Assembly: GCF_045862395.1 (NCBI RefSeq) | Contig: NZ_AP023087.1 | Span: 3,658,001 to 3,722,000 of the forward strand | Source: Marinicellulosiphila megalodicopiae | GTDB taxonomy: Bacteria > Pseudomonadota > Gammaproteobacteria > Pseudomonadales > Natronospirillaceae | Direction: 5' to 3' | DNA: 64,000 nucleotides | Shown here: piece after piece, positions 7,997-17,615 of the stretch | Layout: each line of letters begins with the position of its first letter | How positions within the stretch are numbered: the first letter of the stretch is position 1 | Translations under genes and position numbers: made by a program | Notes under the pieces: generated by a model | Told to the model about the DNA's origin: nothing | Database searches by the model: none | What the model saw: the letters and a program-made list of their open reading frames with translations, nothing else

Positions 7997-9442
7997 CTAT
8001 CTTCGCCAGAACATTGGTGTCAGTACGACTAATAAAGTGAAAATTTCTAAGCGACCCAATAACATCGCAAGACATAACACCCACTTTGAAAAATCATTAA
8101 TATATTTATAATTGTCAGCCACTGTCCCTAAACCAGGACCTAAATTATTTAAACTTGCGCCAGCTGCTGACCAAGAAGTTTCAAAATCCAAACCGCTTGC
8201 CATTAACAACATCATAATAACGATGTACACCAATGTGTAAACTGAGAAAAACCCCCAAACCGCCTGAACCACTTTGTCAGACACTGGCTTTTTACCTAAT
8301 TTAATTGGAAATACGCCCTGTGGGTGAATCAACCTTTTGATTTCACGATACCCCTGTTTGATAATCAACAAAACTCGTGACACCTTCATACCACCTGCTG
8401 TTGAACCTGCACACCCCCCCATTACAGCGGAAGAAAACAACAATATAGGTAATAGCAAAGGCCATGTTGAAAAACTCTCTGTACCAAACCCTGTTGTGGT
8501 TAATACTGATACAGACTCAAAAACACCATGACGCAAAGACGCTAACGGCTCATACCTTCCAGTGTAAGCTAATGTTAAAAAGGCAATCACTGATATTAAA
8601 ACGGCTACAGCTAAAAAGAATTTAAATTCAGCATCAACGAAATAATGTTTAATGCTTTTTTTACGCCACGCAAAAAAGTGCAAACTAAAATTAGCAGAGG
8701 CTAATAGCATGAAAAATACGGCAATGGATTCAATTAACCAACTATCAAAATAACCTATAGATAAATCATGAGTGGAATACCCACCGATCGCAACCGTTGA
8801 AAAAGCATGGCAAATCGCATCAAACACACTCATTCCAGCTACTTTATATGCCACTGCACAAATAATCGTTAGCCATAAATAAATCAAAGATAGAGCTTTT
8901 GCGGTTTCGGTAATACGAGGAGTGAGTTTGGAATCTTTAACAGGACCCGGTGTTTCAGCTCGATACAACTGCATGCCACCAACACCTAACATTGGTAAAA
9001 CAGCAACAGCTAACACAACAATACCAATCCCACCTAACCATTGTAATTGTTGACGATAAAACAAAATGGATTTTGGCAGATCATCTAAGCCAACAATAAC
9101 GGTGGCGCCAGTTGTGGTTAACCCTGAAAAAGCTTCAAAAAAAGCATCAGTAAAACTAATGACATCCATAGCAAGATACAACGGCAACGATGCAGCAAAC
9201 CCTAAGACCAACCAAAACAACACAACAATTAAAAACCCATCTCGAGTCCTTAACTCATGTTTGTGTTTTCTAACTGGAAACCAACTCAATAGCCCCGCTA
9301 AAAAAGTCAAACCAAACGCCACAAAAAATGGCTCCGAAGTATGATCTTGATACCACAACGAAACAAAAGCAGAAGGCAGACTGGCAAAGCTGAATAACAT
9401 CAGCAAAACACCTAAAACCCTTAAAATTACAGTTAAATGCAT
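7997..9442 (-). CDS. trkH: Trk potassium uptake system, membrane subunit TrkH
   Basis: Membrane subunit of the low-affinity K+ uptake system, working with the cytosolic NAD-binding TrkA encoded just upstream. The protein has 481 residues and about ten to twelve membrane segments. Filter-type loops are visible: FSGLTTTGATVI (first), FSTVAIGGYSTHD (second), SVLTTTGFGTESF (third) and AGASLNNLGPGLG (fourth), with GGCAGSTAGGMKVSR between the third and fourth. The start ATG lies 9 bp after the trkA stop, so trkA-trkH form an operon following rsmB. Confidence 0.97.
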   Translation of the reverse strand: MHLTVILRVLGVLLMLFSFASLPSAFVSLWYQDHTSEPFFVAFGLTFLAGLLSWFPVRKHKHELRTRDGFLIVVLFWLVLGFAASLPLYLAMDVISFTDAFFEAFSGLTTTGATVIVGLDDLPKSILFYRQQLQWLGGIGIVVLAVAVLPMLGVGGMQLYRAETPGPVKDSKLTPRITETAKALSLIYLWLTIICAVAYKVAGMSVFDAICHAFSTVAIGGYSTHDLSIGYFDSWLIESIAVFFMLLASANFSLHFFAWRKKSIKHYFVDAEFKFFLAVAVLISVIAFLTLAYTGRYEPLASLRHGVFESVSVLTTTGFGTESFSTWPLLLPILLFSSAVMGGCAGSTAGGMKVSRVLLIIKQGYREIKRLIHPQGVFPIKLGKKPVSDKVVQAVWGFFSVYTLVYIVIMMLLMASGLDFETSWSAAGASLNNLGPGLGTVADNYKYINDFSKWVLCLAMLLGRLEIFTLLVVLTPMFWRR

Positions 9443-9451
9443 CGATCTACC

Positions 9452-10840
9452 TTAAAAGAACGTTAAGCCGACTTGGAACAAACGTTCCACTTCAGGCGTT
9501 TTGCTTTTATCGACCAAAAACATAATGACGTGATCATCGGTTTGTATGACCACATCTCCAGTGCCTATAATTACTTGTTCGCCACGAACCACAGCACCAA
9601 TTGTGACACCATCAGGTAAGTCGACATCATTAATTGCACGCCCGACCACTTTAGAGGAAGTTGCATCCCCATGAGCAATGGCCTCTAATGCTTCAGCTGC
9701 GCCATGCCTTAAAGCGTGCACATTCTCAATATCCCCACGTCGAACATGAGTCAACAAACTACCAATGGTAGCTTGCGAAGGTGAAATAGCGATATCAATT
9801 TCACCGCCTTGCACCAAATCCACATAAGCCGGATTATTAATTAATGTCATCACTTTTCGAGCACCTAAGCGTTTTGCCAACATAGAAGACATAATATTGG
9901 CTTCATCATCATTGGTTAATGCTAAAAATATATCGGTACTTTCGATGGTTTCTTCAAGAAGCAGTTCTTTATCAGACCCATCACCTGTTAACACCAAGGT
10001 TTTTTCTAAGTTTTCTGACAACCATAAACAACGATTGGGATCTCGTTCAATTAATTTCACCGAGCAAAATGTCTCAATTTTTTTAGCCAATGAAAAACCG
10101 ATATTCCCGCCACCAGCAATAATCACGCGCCTATAGTCTTTTTCTCGCTCTTGTAATTCACTCATTACCGAGAAAATATTTTTCTTGGCCGCAATAAAAA
10201 ATACTTCATCACCATCTTCTATAATGCTTTCGCCCGTTGGAATAATCGAGTGATTTTGGCGATAAATAGCAGCAACTCGAGCTTCAACATCAGGCATATG
10301 GTCACGAATGGTTTGTAATTGATGACCAACTAATGGACCACCCTTGATCGCTTGAATGGCAACAAGTTGAACCAAACCACCTGCAAAGTCCAATACCTGT
10401 AAGGCACCGGGATAACGAATTAATTTTACAATATAATCCGTCACCACTTGCTCTGGTGAGATAATGACATCAATAGGAAAACTTTCAGGAGTAGGGTTTG
10501 GATCAAATAATTTGTCTTTAAATCGTAGATACTGATGATTTCGAATACGACATATTTTTAAAGGGGTTCTAAATAATGAATAGGCCACTTGACACGCAAC
10601 AAGATTCGTTTCATCAGAGCCAGTTACCGCAATCAACATATCTGCATCTTCAGCACCCGCTTGAAACAAAATATCTGGGTCAGCGCCAGGGCCTTGAATG
10701 GTTCGGATATCTAACTTGTCTTGTAATTCACGTAATCTAACCGCGTCGATATCCACAACAGTGATATCATTGTCTTCATTGGCAAGCGTAGCAGCTAAGG
10801 TGGAACCCACTCGTTCCGCCCCTAAAATGATGATTTTCAT
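9452..10840 (-). CDS. trkA: Trk potassium uptake system, NAD-binding subunit TrkA
   Basis: Peripheral regulator of TrkH with two tandem RCK modules, each an NAD(H)-binding Rossmann domain plus an RCK-C domain (about 1-230 and 231-462). At 462 residues it has the normal length. The second nucleotide loop is intact (IAGGGNIGFSLA). The first reads ILGAERVGSTLA, with Glu at residue 9 where the usual GAGxVG motif has Gly, which might weaken nucleotide binding in the first module. SDETNL and TNDDEANI are the usual acidic ends of the beta4 region. It is followed closely by trkH and preceded by rsmB. Confidence 0.97.
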   Translation of the reverse strand: MKIIILGAERVGSTLAATLANEDNDITVVDIDAVRLRELQDKLDIRTIQGPGADPDILFQAGAEDADMLIAVTGSDETNLVACQVAYSLFRTPLKICRIRNHQYLRFKDKLFDPNPTPESFPIDVIISPEQVVTDYIVKLIRYPGALQVLDFAGGLVQLVAIQAIKGGPLVGHQLQTIRDHMPDVEARVAAIYRQNHSIIPTGESIIEDGDEVFFIAAKKNIFSVMSELQEREKDYRRVIIAGGGNIGFSLAKKIETFCSVKLIERDPNRCLWLSENLEKTLVLTGDGSDKELLLEETIESTDIFLALTNDDEANIMSSMLAKRLGARKVMTLINNPAYVDLVQGGEIDIAISPSQATIGSLLTHVRRGDIENVHALRHGAAEALEAIAHGDATSSKVVGRAINDVDLPDGVTIGAVVRGEQVIIGTGDVVIQTDDHVIMFLVDKSKTPEVERLFQVGLTFF

Positions 10841-10871
10841 ATTATTTTATTTTCTTAGGTGGCTTATACAT

Positions 10872-12185
10872 TCATTTAATTTTTTGTAATAGCGCATAAT
10901 AAAAGCCATCGTGGCCATTTGGCAACATCTGTCGCCCTATTTTTGTTGGTATCCCAAAACCTTCAGGTAAATCACATTCTTTAGCATCTTTATTATGATA
11001 CAAAAAATCGTTCATTTGCTGTTCGTTTTCTCGCTTTAAAATGGAGCAGGTTGCGTATAAAAGATAACCACCTGTTTTTAATAAAGGCCATAATGAATCT
11101 AGAATTTTCTTTTGTAATTCAGCTAACGCTTCAATGTCTGTGTCTCGACGCAAAAGTTTTATGTCTGGGTGTCTACGAATAACACCCGTTGCTGAACAAG
11201 GCGCATCTAATAAGATTGCATCAAATTGTTTACCGTCAAACCACGATTGCGTATCACTTGCATCTGCAACAATACAATCTGCCTGAACATTTGCGCGCTC
11301 TAAATTCTCATGAACACGCGCCATTCTGCGCTCATCTTGATCTAAAGCAACTAAAGAAATATCAGCTTGTTGTAATAAATGAATGCTCTTACCACCTGGA
11401 GCACAACACGCATCTAAAACATGATCGCCGTCTTTTATAGGTAATAACTGACCGGCTAATTGTGCCGCCTCATCTTGAACACTGATTAACCCTTCTTCAA
11501 AACCGGGTAAATCCAAAACATCACAGGCATTTTCTAGTCGAATGCCCTGTTTGGATATTTCACTTAACTGAGCATCGATGCCCTCTTCTTCTAAATCTTG
11601 CAAATATTCTTCAGGCACAATGGCCTTTGAAAGACGAAGTGACATGGGCGCTTGAAGATCAGATTGCTCGAAAATATCCGCCTTATATTTAGGCCAATCT
11701 TTTTTGATGCGTTTAACTAGCCACTTAGGGAAATTCTCGAAGGTTTGGATTTGCTCTAACACAGCGTCTTTGTCACGCAACACGTCACGCAAAACCGCAT
11801 TAATTAACCCTTTTGCCCATTCTTTATTTAATAGATCACAAGCATTAACCGTTTCATTAATTGCTGCATGCTCTTTAATGCGGCTATATAAAATTTGATA
11901 TAACCCCACAATTAACAAAGATTCGACAATGACCTCTTTACCACGAAGGGGGGTTTTAAGTTTGGTTTGCACAAGTTTTCTTAATTGAAAATACTGCCTT
12001 ATGCTTCCGTAGACCAAAGCTTGAAACAAACTGGCTTGATCTTCGCCTATTTTCGGCAAATACATAGGTAAAAGATTAGAAAGACTGTCGCCATGATGAG
12101 CAACTTGGTTGACTACTTGAGCAACCAATAATCTTAATTGCGCAGGACTCGCATCCGATCGATAAACGTTATAATCAACTGACAA
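10872..12185 (-). CDS. rsmB: 16S rRNA (cytosine-967-C5)-methyltransferase
   Basis: SAM-dependent methylation of C967 in 16S rRNA. The 437 residues comprise an N-terminal NusB-like RNA-binding domain (about 1-140) and a Rossmann methyltransferase domain. SAM-binding DACCAPGGKS, DAPCSATGVIRRHPDIK with one catalytic Cys, and YATCSILKRENE with the second Cys are all present. The gene overlaps fmt by 11 bp, continuing the def-fmt-rsmB-trkA operon found in many Gammaproteobacteria. Confidence 0.97.
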   Translation of the reverse strand: MSVDYNVYRSDASPAQLRLLVAQVVNQVAHHGDSLSNLLPMYLPKIGEDQASLFQALVYGSIRQYFQLRKLVQTKLKTPLRGKEVIVESLLIVGLYQILYSRIKEHAAINETVNACDLLNKEWAKGLINAVLRDVLRDKDAVLEQIQTFENFPKWLVKRIKKDWPKYKADIFEQSDLQAPMSLRLSKAIVPEEYLQDLEEEGIDAQLSEISKQGIRLENACDVLDLPGFEEGLISVQDEAAQLAGQLLPIKDGDHVLDACCAPGGKSIHLLQQADISLVALDQDERRMARVHENLERANVQADCIVADASDTQSWFDGKQFDAILLDAPCSATGVIRRHPDIKLLRRDTDIEALAELQKKILDSLWPLLKTGGYLLYATCSILKRENEQQMNDFLYHNKDAKECDLPEGFGIPTKIGRQMLPNGHDGFYYALLQKIK

Positions 12186-13116
12186 AATGCATTCCTATTT
12201 GAAGCCACTGGCCTTTTCCGTTGATGTAATCAGATGCGTTCATGGCTTTGGAGCCCGCCGCTTGAAGCATTTGTACTTCGATTACACCATCTTGAGTTGC
12301 CACAATCAAACTGGGTTTAATGGCAATAATTTCGCCAGGAAAGCCTTTTTTTGAAAAAATATTCGCAGCCGGTTTAGCTTCCCAAATTCGAATAGGCAAA
12401 TCTTCTACAAAACTATAAGCCACTGGCCACGGGTTTAAACCGCGTACATGGCGTAAAATCATTTCGCTTGATTGCAGCCAATTTATTTTGCCTTCTTCTT
12501 TGCTAAGTTTATGGGCGTAAGTGGCTAAATCTGGGTTTTGTTTTTCGGCTTTTAACGTGCCATTTTTAAGCTGGTCTAATGCCTCAAGTAGCGCGCTTTG
12601 ACCCACTTCAATTAAACGGTCATGCAAAATACTTGCATTATCACTCTCTAAAATATCGCAATAATGCTTCACCAACATATCACCGGTATCCAAACCGACG
12701 TCCATTTGCATAATAGTGACACCGGTTTGTTTATCACCTGACAATATTGCACGATGATAAGGTGCCGCGCCGCGCCATCTTGGCAAAATAGAACCGTGTA
12801 CATTTAAACAACCATAGGTAGGCATATCTAAAACTACTTTTGGTAAAATAATGCCATAAGCCGCCACAATCATTACATCAGCCTGATAAGCAGCTAATAT
12901 TTGTAACGATTCTTCACTTTTGAAATTTAAAGGCTGTTCGACGGGAATATTATATTCCTCAGCCACGGCTTTAACGTCAGATACCTGCACTTTACGTCCG
13001 CGTCCAGCAGGACGATCTGGCTGAGTGTAAGCGGCCACTACGTTATAACCCGCCTCAACCAAACATTTTAAATGCTCGCTAGCAAATTCTGGTGTCCCAG
13101 CAAAAATGACTCTCAT
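12175..13116 (-). CDS. fmt: Methionyl-tRNA formyltransferase
   Basis: Formylates initiator Met-tRNA using 10-formyltetrahydrofolate. The protein has 313 residues. It shows the N-terminal FAGTPEFA loop, QPDRPAGRGRK, the catalytic strand LNVHGSILPRWRGAAPYHRAI containing Asn and His, and GVTIMQMDVGLDTGDM with the catalytic Asp, plus a C-terminal tRNA-binding OB domain. It lies 2 bp after def, with which it works (formylation, then deformylation), and overlaps rsmB. Confidence 0.98.
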   Translation of the reverse strand: MRVIFAGTPEFASEHLKCLVEAGYNVVAAYTQPDRPAGRGRKVQVSDVKAVAEEYNIPVEQPLNFKSEESLQILAAYQADVMIVAAYGIILPKVVLDMPTYGCLNVHGSILPRWRGAAPYHRAILSGDKQTGVTIMQMDVGLDTGDMLVKHYCDILESDNASILHDRLIEVGQSALLEALDQLKNGTLKAEKQNPDLATYAHKLSKEEGKINWLQSSEMILRHVRGLNPWPVAYSFVEDLPIRIWEAKPAANIFSKKGFPGEIIAIKPSLIVATQDGVIEVQMLQAAGSKAMNASDYINGKGQWLQIGMHFVS

Positions 13117-13118
13117 GA

Positions 13119-13631
13119 TTACCCTTGTCTGGATTGCTCTTTATGGATCTTATCTAACTTTTTACGAATTCGATTGCGCTTTAATGTTGATAAGTAATCA
13201 ACAAACAACTTGCCATCTAAGTGATCACATTCGTGTTGAATGCAAATCGCTTCTAAATCTGTGCTTTCAAATTCAATGGCTTCGCCTTTTTCGTTGAATG
13301 CTTTTACGGTGATTTTGTCCACTCGAGACACTTCTTCATAAAAACCAGGTACCGATAAACAGCCTTCTTGATAATCGATTTTATTACCTGTTAATGTCAA
13401 CTCAGGGTTGATTAACTTTAAAGGTGCTGATTGATCTTCTGACACATCCACAACAATGACACGTTCGTGTACGTTTATTTGAGAAGCTGCTAAACCGATG
13501 CCTGGTGCGTCATACATGGTTTCGACCATGTCTTCACACAGCTTTTCTATACGAGCATCAAACGTTTCAACGGGTTTTGCTTTGATACGCAGTCGCGGAT
13601 CTGGGAATTCTAAAATATCGAGTAAGGCCAT
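13119..13631 (-). CDS. def: Peptide deformylase
   Basis: Fe/Zn metallo-hydrolase removing the formyl group from new proteins. With the ATG at 13631 the protein has 170 residues and begins MALLDILEFPDPRLR, matching the E. coli start; an upstream in-frame ATG at 13685 would add 18 unrelated residues and is not preferred. All three motifs are present: GIGLAASQ, EGCLSVPG (metal Cys) and HECDHLDG (two metal His and catalytic Glu). It is the first gene of def-fmt-rsmB-trkA-trkH and diverges from the LysM gene. Confidence 0.97.
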   Translation of the reverse strand: MALLDILEFPDPRLRIKAKPVETFDARIEKLCEDMVETMYDAPGIGLAASQINVHERVIVVDVSEDQSAPLKLINPELTLTGNKIDYQEGCLSVPGFYEEVSRVDKITVKAFNEKGEAIEFESTDLEAICIQHECDHLDGKLFVDYLSTLKRNRIRKKLDKIHKEQSRQG

Positions 13632-14067
13632 GTTTGTATCATCTATCACAAAAAAAGAGCGGTATTGTAAAAAATTTAACAGCATTTGTATGCCTGTAAT
13701 CTAAAATTCTTCACTTTAATATCAATTACTCATTTTTAATTTACTGATTTGAAGTTAATTGTCTGTAAAAATAGAATCCTCAATTAAATAAATTCATTTT
13801 TTGATTGTGATTCAGCAACATTCAAATTCTGTTTTTACAAGCGCAATCATCAGCGATATAGTTACTATTATTAACCAATTCATATAAAGTCAGACGAAAT
13901 CGTTGTTAACATCACAAAAAATAAAGTCTTTAGGTTAAAATCTATTCTAAAATGTACACAAAACGCACTTAATCGTGACATAATGTTGAATTAATAGAGT
14001 TTCATAAATATATAGTTTCCTTAATAGATGGCTTTTAAAAAGTCAGTTTGAAATAGGTATAGATAAG
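13632..14067. other. Divergent intergenic region between def and the LysM gene
   Basis: This 436-bp AT-rich stretch must hold the promoters of both divergent operons. I see a CATAAT-like -10 at 13979-13984 pointing right but no convincing -35. No RNA gene, repeat or coding frame stands out. Confidence 0.5.
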
Positions 14068-15282
14068 ATGAGAAAAATAATCTCACTCACAATGGGTTTG
14101 TGCATCAGCACTGCATTGTTGGCAGATCGCATGGAAGAAGGCGATAGTTTACAGATTAAACAAGATGCTCCTGAAAAATACACCGTCGTAAAAGGCGATA
14201 CTTTATGGAACATTTCATCCATGTATTTACATTCTCCATGGCGCTGGCCTGAAATTTGGAGCTATAACGAATATATTGAGAACCCTCATTTAATCTATCC
14301 AGGTGATGTATTATTCTTAAATTGTGATGACATGGAAAAGTGCAAAGTATCCACTGTTGGCCAGCAATTTATCGACAACAATAACACCGACTCATACCCA
14401 GGCAACACAACCAATCAAAATGGTTCGTCAAACAACTCCAATAACGATGATTATACTAATAATAATTGGTCATCAGGCAATGATACTATTTCCGCTATTT
14501 CAAATTCAGATACAGACTCTACTTATGTAAGAGCTGATGGAACCGTTGTATTGGTGCCCAAGCCAATTGTGGTCCCAACGGACTCGGCAATTCAAACCAT
14601 TCCACGTGAACACATCGAATTTTTCTTAAATCGAAATCAAGTTGTTAATCCTGCTGATATCGAAAATAAACCCCATATATTAGCAAGCCGTGATGGTCGC
14701 TTGGTACTAGGCGGCGGCGATCGAATCTATGCTGTTGGCACATTCGATTCAAACATCACTAATTATATGGTGTACCGTAAAGGTGAGTTACACAAAGACC
14801 CTGACACCAAAGAAGTATTAGGCTTAGAAATTCGTTCACTTGGATTAGCGGATTACGTTGAAGAAGAAAACGGGGTTCACTCCCTTACCCTTCAGAACAC
14901 ACAATTTAATATTCGTGTTGGGGATTTTCTTTACCCAGTTCAAAATAATTATATTGAACCGTTTTATACACCAAGCGCACCTAGTGGAGATATTCGCGCT
15001 CATATCTTATCGGTTTCACGCGGTGTAAGTGCAATTGGACAATATGATGTTGTATTAATAAGTAAAGGGACAAGAGATGGCCTAGAAGTTGGCAATATGC
15101 TTTCAATTGTACAAAATGGTGGCACAGCTGTGGATCCTAAAACCCGTCTAAAATACAAACTACCTAATGTTGAAGCTGGTTTGGCAATGATATTTTCTGT
15201 CGATGAAAAAACAAGCTATGCATTAATTTTAGAAGCGTTTAATCCAATTCGTGTTGGCGACCTTGGCATCTCACCAAAATAA
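14068..15282 (+). CDS. LysM-domain secreted protein next to dprA
   Basis: Begins with a signal peptide (MRKIISLTMGLCISTALLAD), followed by a single LysM peptidoglycan-binding domain at about 37-90 (YTVVKGDTLWNISSMYLHSPWRWPEIW ... NPHLIYPGD). An Asn/Ser/Thr-rich linker (about 105-155) leads to a C-terminal domain with repeated DRIYAVGTF and VGNMLSIV-like beta segments. LysM proteins of this design are encoded before dprA in Pseudomonas and relatives; a role in the cell wall or envelope is inferred, and the precise activity is unknown. A strong terminator follows 29 bp after the stop. Confidence 0.9.
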   Translation: MRKIISLTMGLCISTALLADRMEEGDSLQIKQDAPEKYTVVKGDTLWNISSMYLHSPWRWPEIWSYNEYIENPHLIYPGDVLFLNCDDMEKCKVSTVGQQFIDNNNTDSYPGNTTNQNGSSNNSNNDDYTNNNWSSGNDTISAISNSDTDSTYVRADGTVVLVPKPIVVPTDSAIQTIPREHIEFFLNRNQVVNPADIENKPHILASRDGRLVLGGGDRIYAVGTFDSNITNYMVYRKGELHKDPDTKEVLGLEIRSLGLADYVEEENGVHSLTLQNTQFNIRVGDFLYPVQNNYIEPFYTPSAPSGDIRAHILSVSRGVSAIGQYDVVLISKGTRDGLEVGNMLSIVQNGGTAVDPKTRLKYKLPNVEAGLAMIFSVDEKTSYALILEAFNPIRVGDLGISPK

Positions 15283-15310
15283 TTGCGCATTTAAAATATT
15301 CAGCTTTACT

Positions 15311-15336
15311 AAAAGACAGCCTTCGAGCTGTCTTTT
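15311..15336 (+). terminator. Intrinsic terminator after the LysM gene
   Basis: AAAAGACAGC, loop CTTCGA, GCTGTCTTTT and further T residues: a perfect 10-bp inverted repeat with a T-run, ending 20 bp before dprA. Confidence 0.93.
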
Positions 15337-15356
15337 TTGTTATTAGGATATTGAAA

Positions 15357-16466
15357 ATGGACAATTTCTCGCAATTTGATAATGAGTTAACTTATTGGTT
15401 AACGCTTTATTTTTTACCGTCACTTGGTTCAAAACGATTGAATGATTTTTACCAAGTTCAGCGCAACCCAAAACACATATTGGAACAAACCCAATTATTC
15501 CCACTTAAAGCTCGCACAACACTTCATCAAATGCGCAATGATCCCGACCATGAAAACTGGTCACTCATTGAGCAAAACCTCAAATGGATCAACCCTGATA
15601 GACAACAGTTTCTATTACACATTAATGATGAGCGCTACCCCGCCCTTCTCAAACAAATCGCTGACCCTCCTATTTTACTCTGGGTTAAAGGTGATGTTAA
15701 TTTATTAAACAATACACAAATTGCAGTGGTTGGGTCTCGAGCATGTACCGCTTCAGGCATTCAAATTACTCAACAAATTTGTAAGCAACTGACAGAGCAA
15801 AACCTTCAATTAATCAGCGGCGGCGCTTTAGGGATCGACACCATTGCTCATTCTCAATCCATCGAACAGGGCACACCGACTATTGCAGTATTAGGTACAG
15901 GCGTTGATGGCGTTTATCCCAAACAAAACGCAATACTTTTTGAAAAGATTCAATCTAATGGCGCACTAATTAGTGAATTTGCATTAAATACTCAACCCAG
16001 CCGTTTTAATTTTCCCAAACGAAATCGTATCATCAGTGCATTATCTTCTGGTGTATTAGTGATTGAAGCTCACAAAAAAAGCGGATCATTAATTACAGCA
16101 CGATTAGCATTAGAGCAAAACAAAGAAGTCATGGCGGTTCCTGGATCCCCATTATCTGACGCATCGCAAGGTTGTAACACCCTTATCGCGCAGGGTGCAC
16201 ATTTAATTCAATGCGCACAAGATGTACTGGACATCATACAATGGCGCAATCAATACCCAACACCTATTGAGCCAAACCAGGCCCCTTCAATTAATTTAAC
16301 CCCACAACAAAACAACATGTTCAAATTAATTAACGATGTACCTCAACCTATCGAGATATTGGCTTATATCTGTAGCATTGAGTTTCATAACGCCCAACAA
16401 CTATTATTTGAGTTGGAAATAAAAGGGTTGATTAGCCGTGAAATGGGTGGTTTTATTAGATGTTAG
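15357..16466 (+). CDS. dprA: DNA-processing protein DprA
   Basis: Loads RecA onto incoming single-stranded DNA during transformation. The ATG at 15357 is chosen because AGGA stands 8 bases upstream; the TTG at 15351 would be too near it. The 369 residues include an N-terminal helical region and the Rossmann-like DNA-binding core: IAVVGSRACTASG, LISGGALGIDTIAHSQ, IAVLGTGVDGVYP and the RFNFPKRNRIISALSSGVLVIEA motif. A winged-helix-like C-terminal domain (about 300-369) completes the protein. A DUF1801 gene follows after 21 bp. Confidence 0.96.
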   Translation: MDNFSQFDNELTYWLTLYFLPSLGSKRLNDFYQVQRNPKHILEQTQLFPLKARTTLHQMRNDPDHENWSLIEQNLKWINPDRQQFLLHINDERYPALLKQIADPPILLWVKGDVNLLNNTQIAVVGSRACTASGIQITQQICKQLTEQNLQLISGGALGIDTIAHSQSIEQGTPTIAVLGTGVDGVYPKQNAILFEKIQSNGALISEFALNTQPSRFNFPKRNRIISALSSGVLVIEAHKKSGSLITARLALEQNKEVMAVPGSPLSDASQGCNTLIAQGAHLIQCAQDVLDIIQWRNQYPTPIEPNQAPSINLTPQQNNMFKLINDVPQPIEILAYICSIEFHNAQQLLFELEIKGLISREMGGFIRC

Positions 16467-16487
16467 ATTTAAAAAAGTGAACAACCA

Positions 16488-16892
16488 ATGACCGAAATCA
16501 AGACTCAAAAAAACGATGGGAATATTTTACAATTTTTAAACTTAGTCGAGCACAAAACACGAAAACGCGATGGCTTAGTGTTATACGACCTATTCTGTGA
16601 TATTTGCAAAGAACCAGGAGATATGTGGGGACAAAGCATAATTGGGTTTGGTAACACAAAGATTCAATACGCTAACGGCTCAGTTACAGATTTTTTAAAA
16701 ATTGGTTTTTCACCACGCAAACAATATATTGCACTGTATTTAATCTCAGGATTTGCTCAATATGATCAACTGTTAAGCAAGCTTGGCAAACACAAAACAA
16801 GTAAAGCCTGTCTTTATATTAATAAACTAGCTGATATTGATTTACAGGTATTACAAGAATTGATCACCCTTAGTTTTCATTATGAGCCATAA
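16488..16892 (+). CDS. DUF1801-domain protein (MWGxSIxGFG type)
   Basis: 134 residues with the DUF1801 signature: MWGQSIIGFGNTKIQYANG, then KIGFSPRKQYIALYLI and the basic segment LGKHKTSKACLYINKLADIDLQVL. The fold is a small alpha/beta domain related to frataxin-like YdhG proteins; the biochemical role is not established. The gene lies 21 bp after dprA and its end overlaps the DUF523 gene by 11 bp, so the three genes are probably transcribed together. A second, divergent DUF1801-like protein is encoded at 57.3 kb. Confidence 0.88.
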   Translation: MTEIKTQKNDGNILQFLNLVEHKTRKRDGLVLYDLFCDICKEPGDMWGQSIIGFGNTKIQYANGSVTDFLKIGFSPRKQYIALYLISGFAQYDQLLSKLGKHKTSKACLYINKLADIDLQVLQELITLSFHYEP

Positions 16893-17346
16893 AATTTTAA
16901 TAAGCGCATGCTTGATGGGACAAAACGTACGTTATGATGGCAAGCATAATTTAGTTGATCACCCTGCCCTTAAATTGCTTCAATTAGATAAACGCATCGT
17001 ACTAGCCTGCCCAGAGATGCTTGGTGGATTACCCACTCCAAGAGCGCCCGCTGAAATCATTCATACTGATAAACAGCAGTTTGTACGAACCCAATCCAAT
17101 ATTGATGTGACAGAAGCATTTATAACAGGGGCTAAGTTAACTTTAGAGCTGTGTTTGAAACACAACATAGGCATCGCACTAATGGCAAAAAATAGCCCAA
17201 GCTGTGGAAATGAGCAAACATATGATGGGACATTTAGTAAAACATTAATAAAACAGGCGGGGGTGACGGCGTCACTTTTGCAATCAAACCACATACAGAT
17301 CTTTAATCAAACACAGATTGAAGAGTTTCTAGCAGCATTGAATTGA
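16882..17346 (+). CDS. DUF523 family protein
   Basis: 154 residues, the size of a stand-alone DUF523 domain. Characteristic blocks are ISACLMGQNVRYDG, CPEMLGGLPTPRAPAEI and MAKNSPSCGNEQTYDG. The three cysteines in these blocks (residues 10, 42 and 112) are conserved family-wide, suggesting metal or cluster binding, but no reaction is established; relatives fused to DUF1722 are known as YbgA. It overlaps the DUF1801 gene before it. A weak AT-rich hairpin followed by T6 lies immediately after the stop. Confidence 0.92.
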   Translation: MSHKILISACLMGQNVRYDGKHNLVDHPALKLLQLDKRIVLACPEMLGGLPTPRAPAEIIHTDKQQFVRTQSNIDVTEAFITGAKLTLELCLKHNIGIALMAKNSPSCGNEQTYDGTFSKTLIKQAGVTASLLQSNHIQIFNQTQIEEFLAALN

Positions 17347-17349
17347 CAA

Positions 17350-17481
17350 TTACTTTAGTAATTTTTTAATGGATTTAATATCTTTACGGGCTTTACGTCG
17401 AATTTGCCATGCATGCAGCCAAGTAACGATCTTGTGTGCGCCTTTTAATCGAGTCACCGCTTTAGGAATTGAATTTGCCAT
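17350..17481 (-). CDS. Small basic hypothetical protein, 43 aa
   Basis: A minus-strand ATG frame reading MANSIPKAVTRLKG at the start and ending in KKLLK. It is strongly basic (about 14 Lys/Arg and almost no acidic residues), with a central amphipathic, Trp-containing stretch (IVTWLHAW) likely to form a helix. It is convergent with the DUF523 gene and ends 4 bp from its stop. No clear ribosome-binding site is visible, which lowers confidence. The bias towards Lys/Arg and the absence of stops support real coding. Function unknown; a nucleic-acid- or membrane-binding peptide is possible. Confidence 0.5.
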   Translation of the reverse strand: MANSIPKAVTRLKGAHKIVTWLHAWQIRRKARKDIKSIKKLLK

Positions 17482-17615
17482 AATGTGTTAAATAACCAGT
17501 TAATTTTTGGATTAGGTAATTACAATTTGTAACAGTTATACTAGACCCGTTTGTGCAAACTTGCCACATTCAGATTCAGCAATCGACACATTATATTTAA
17601 AGGTAATTTATAAAA

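Noticed and set aside
13632..14067. Search for tRNA, riboswitch or small RNA in the longest gaps (also 18510-18909, 43084-43488, 52997-53359).
   Set aside because: No T-arm GTTCRA motif with a matching acceptor stem and no known riboswitch core was found by eye.
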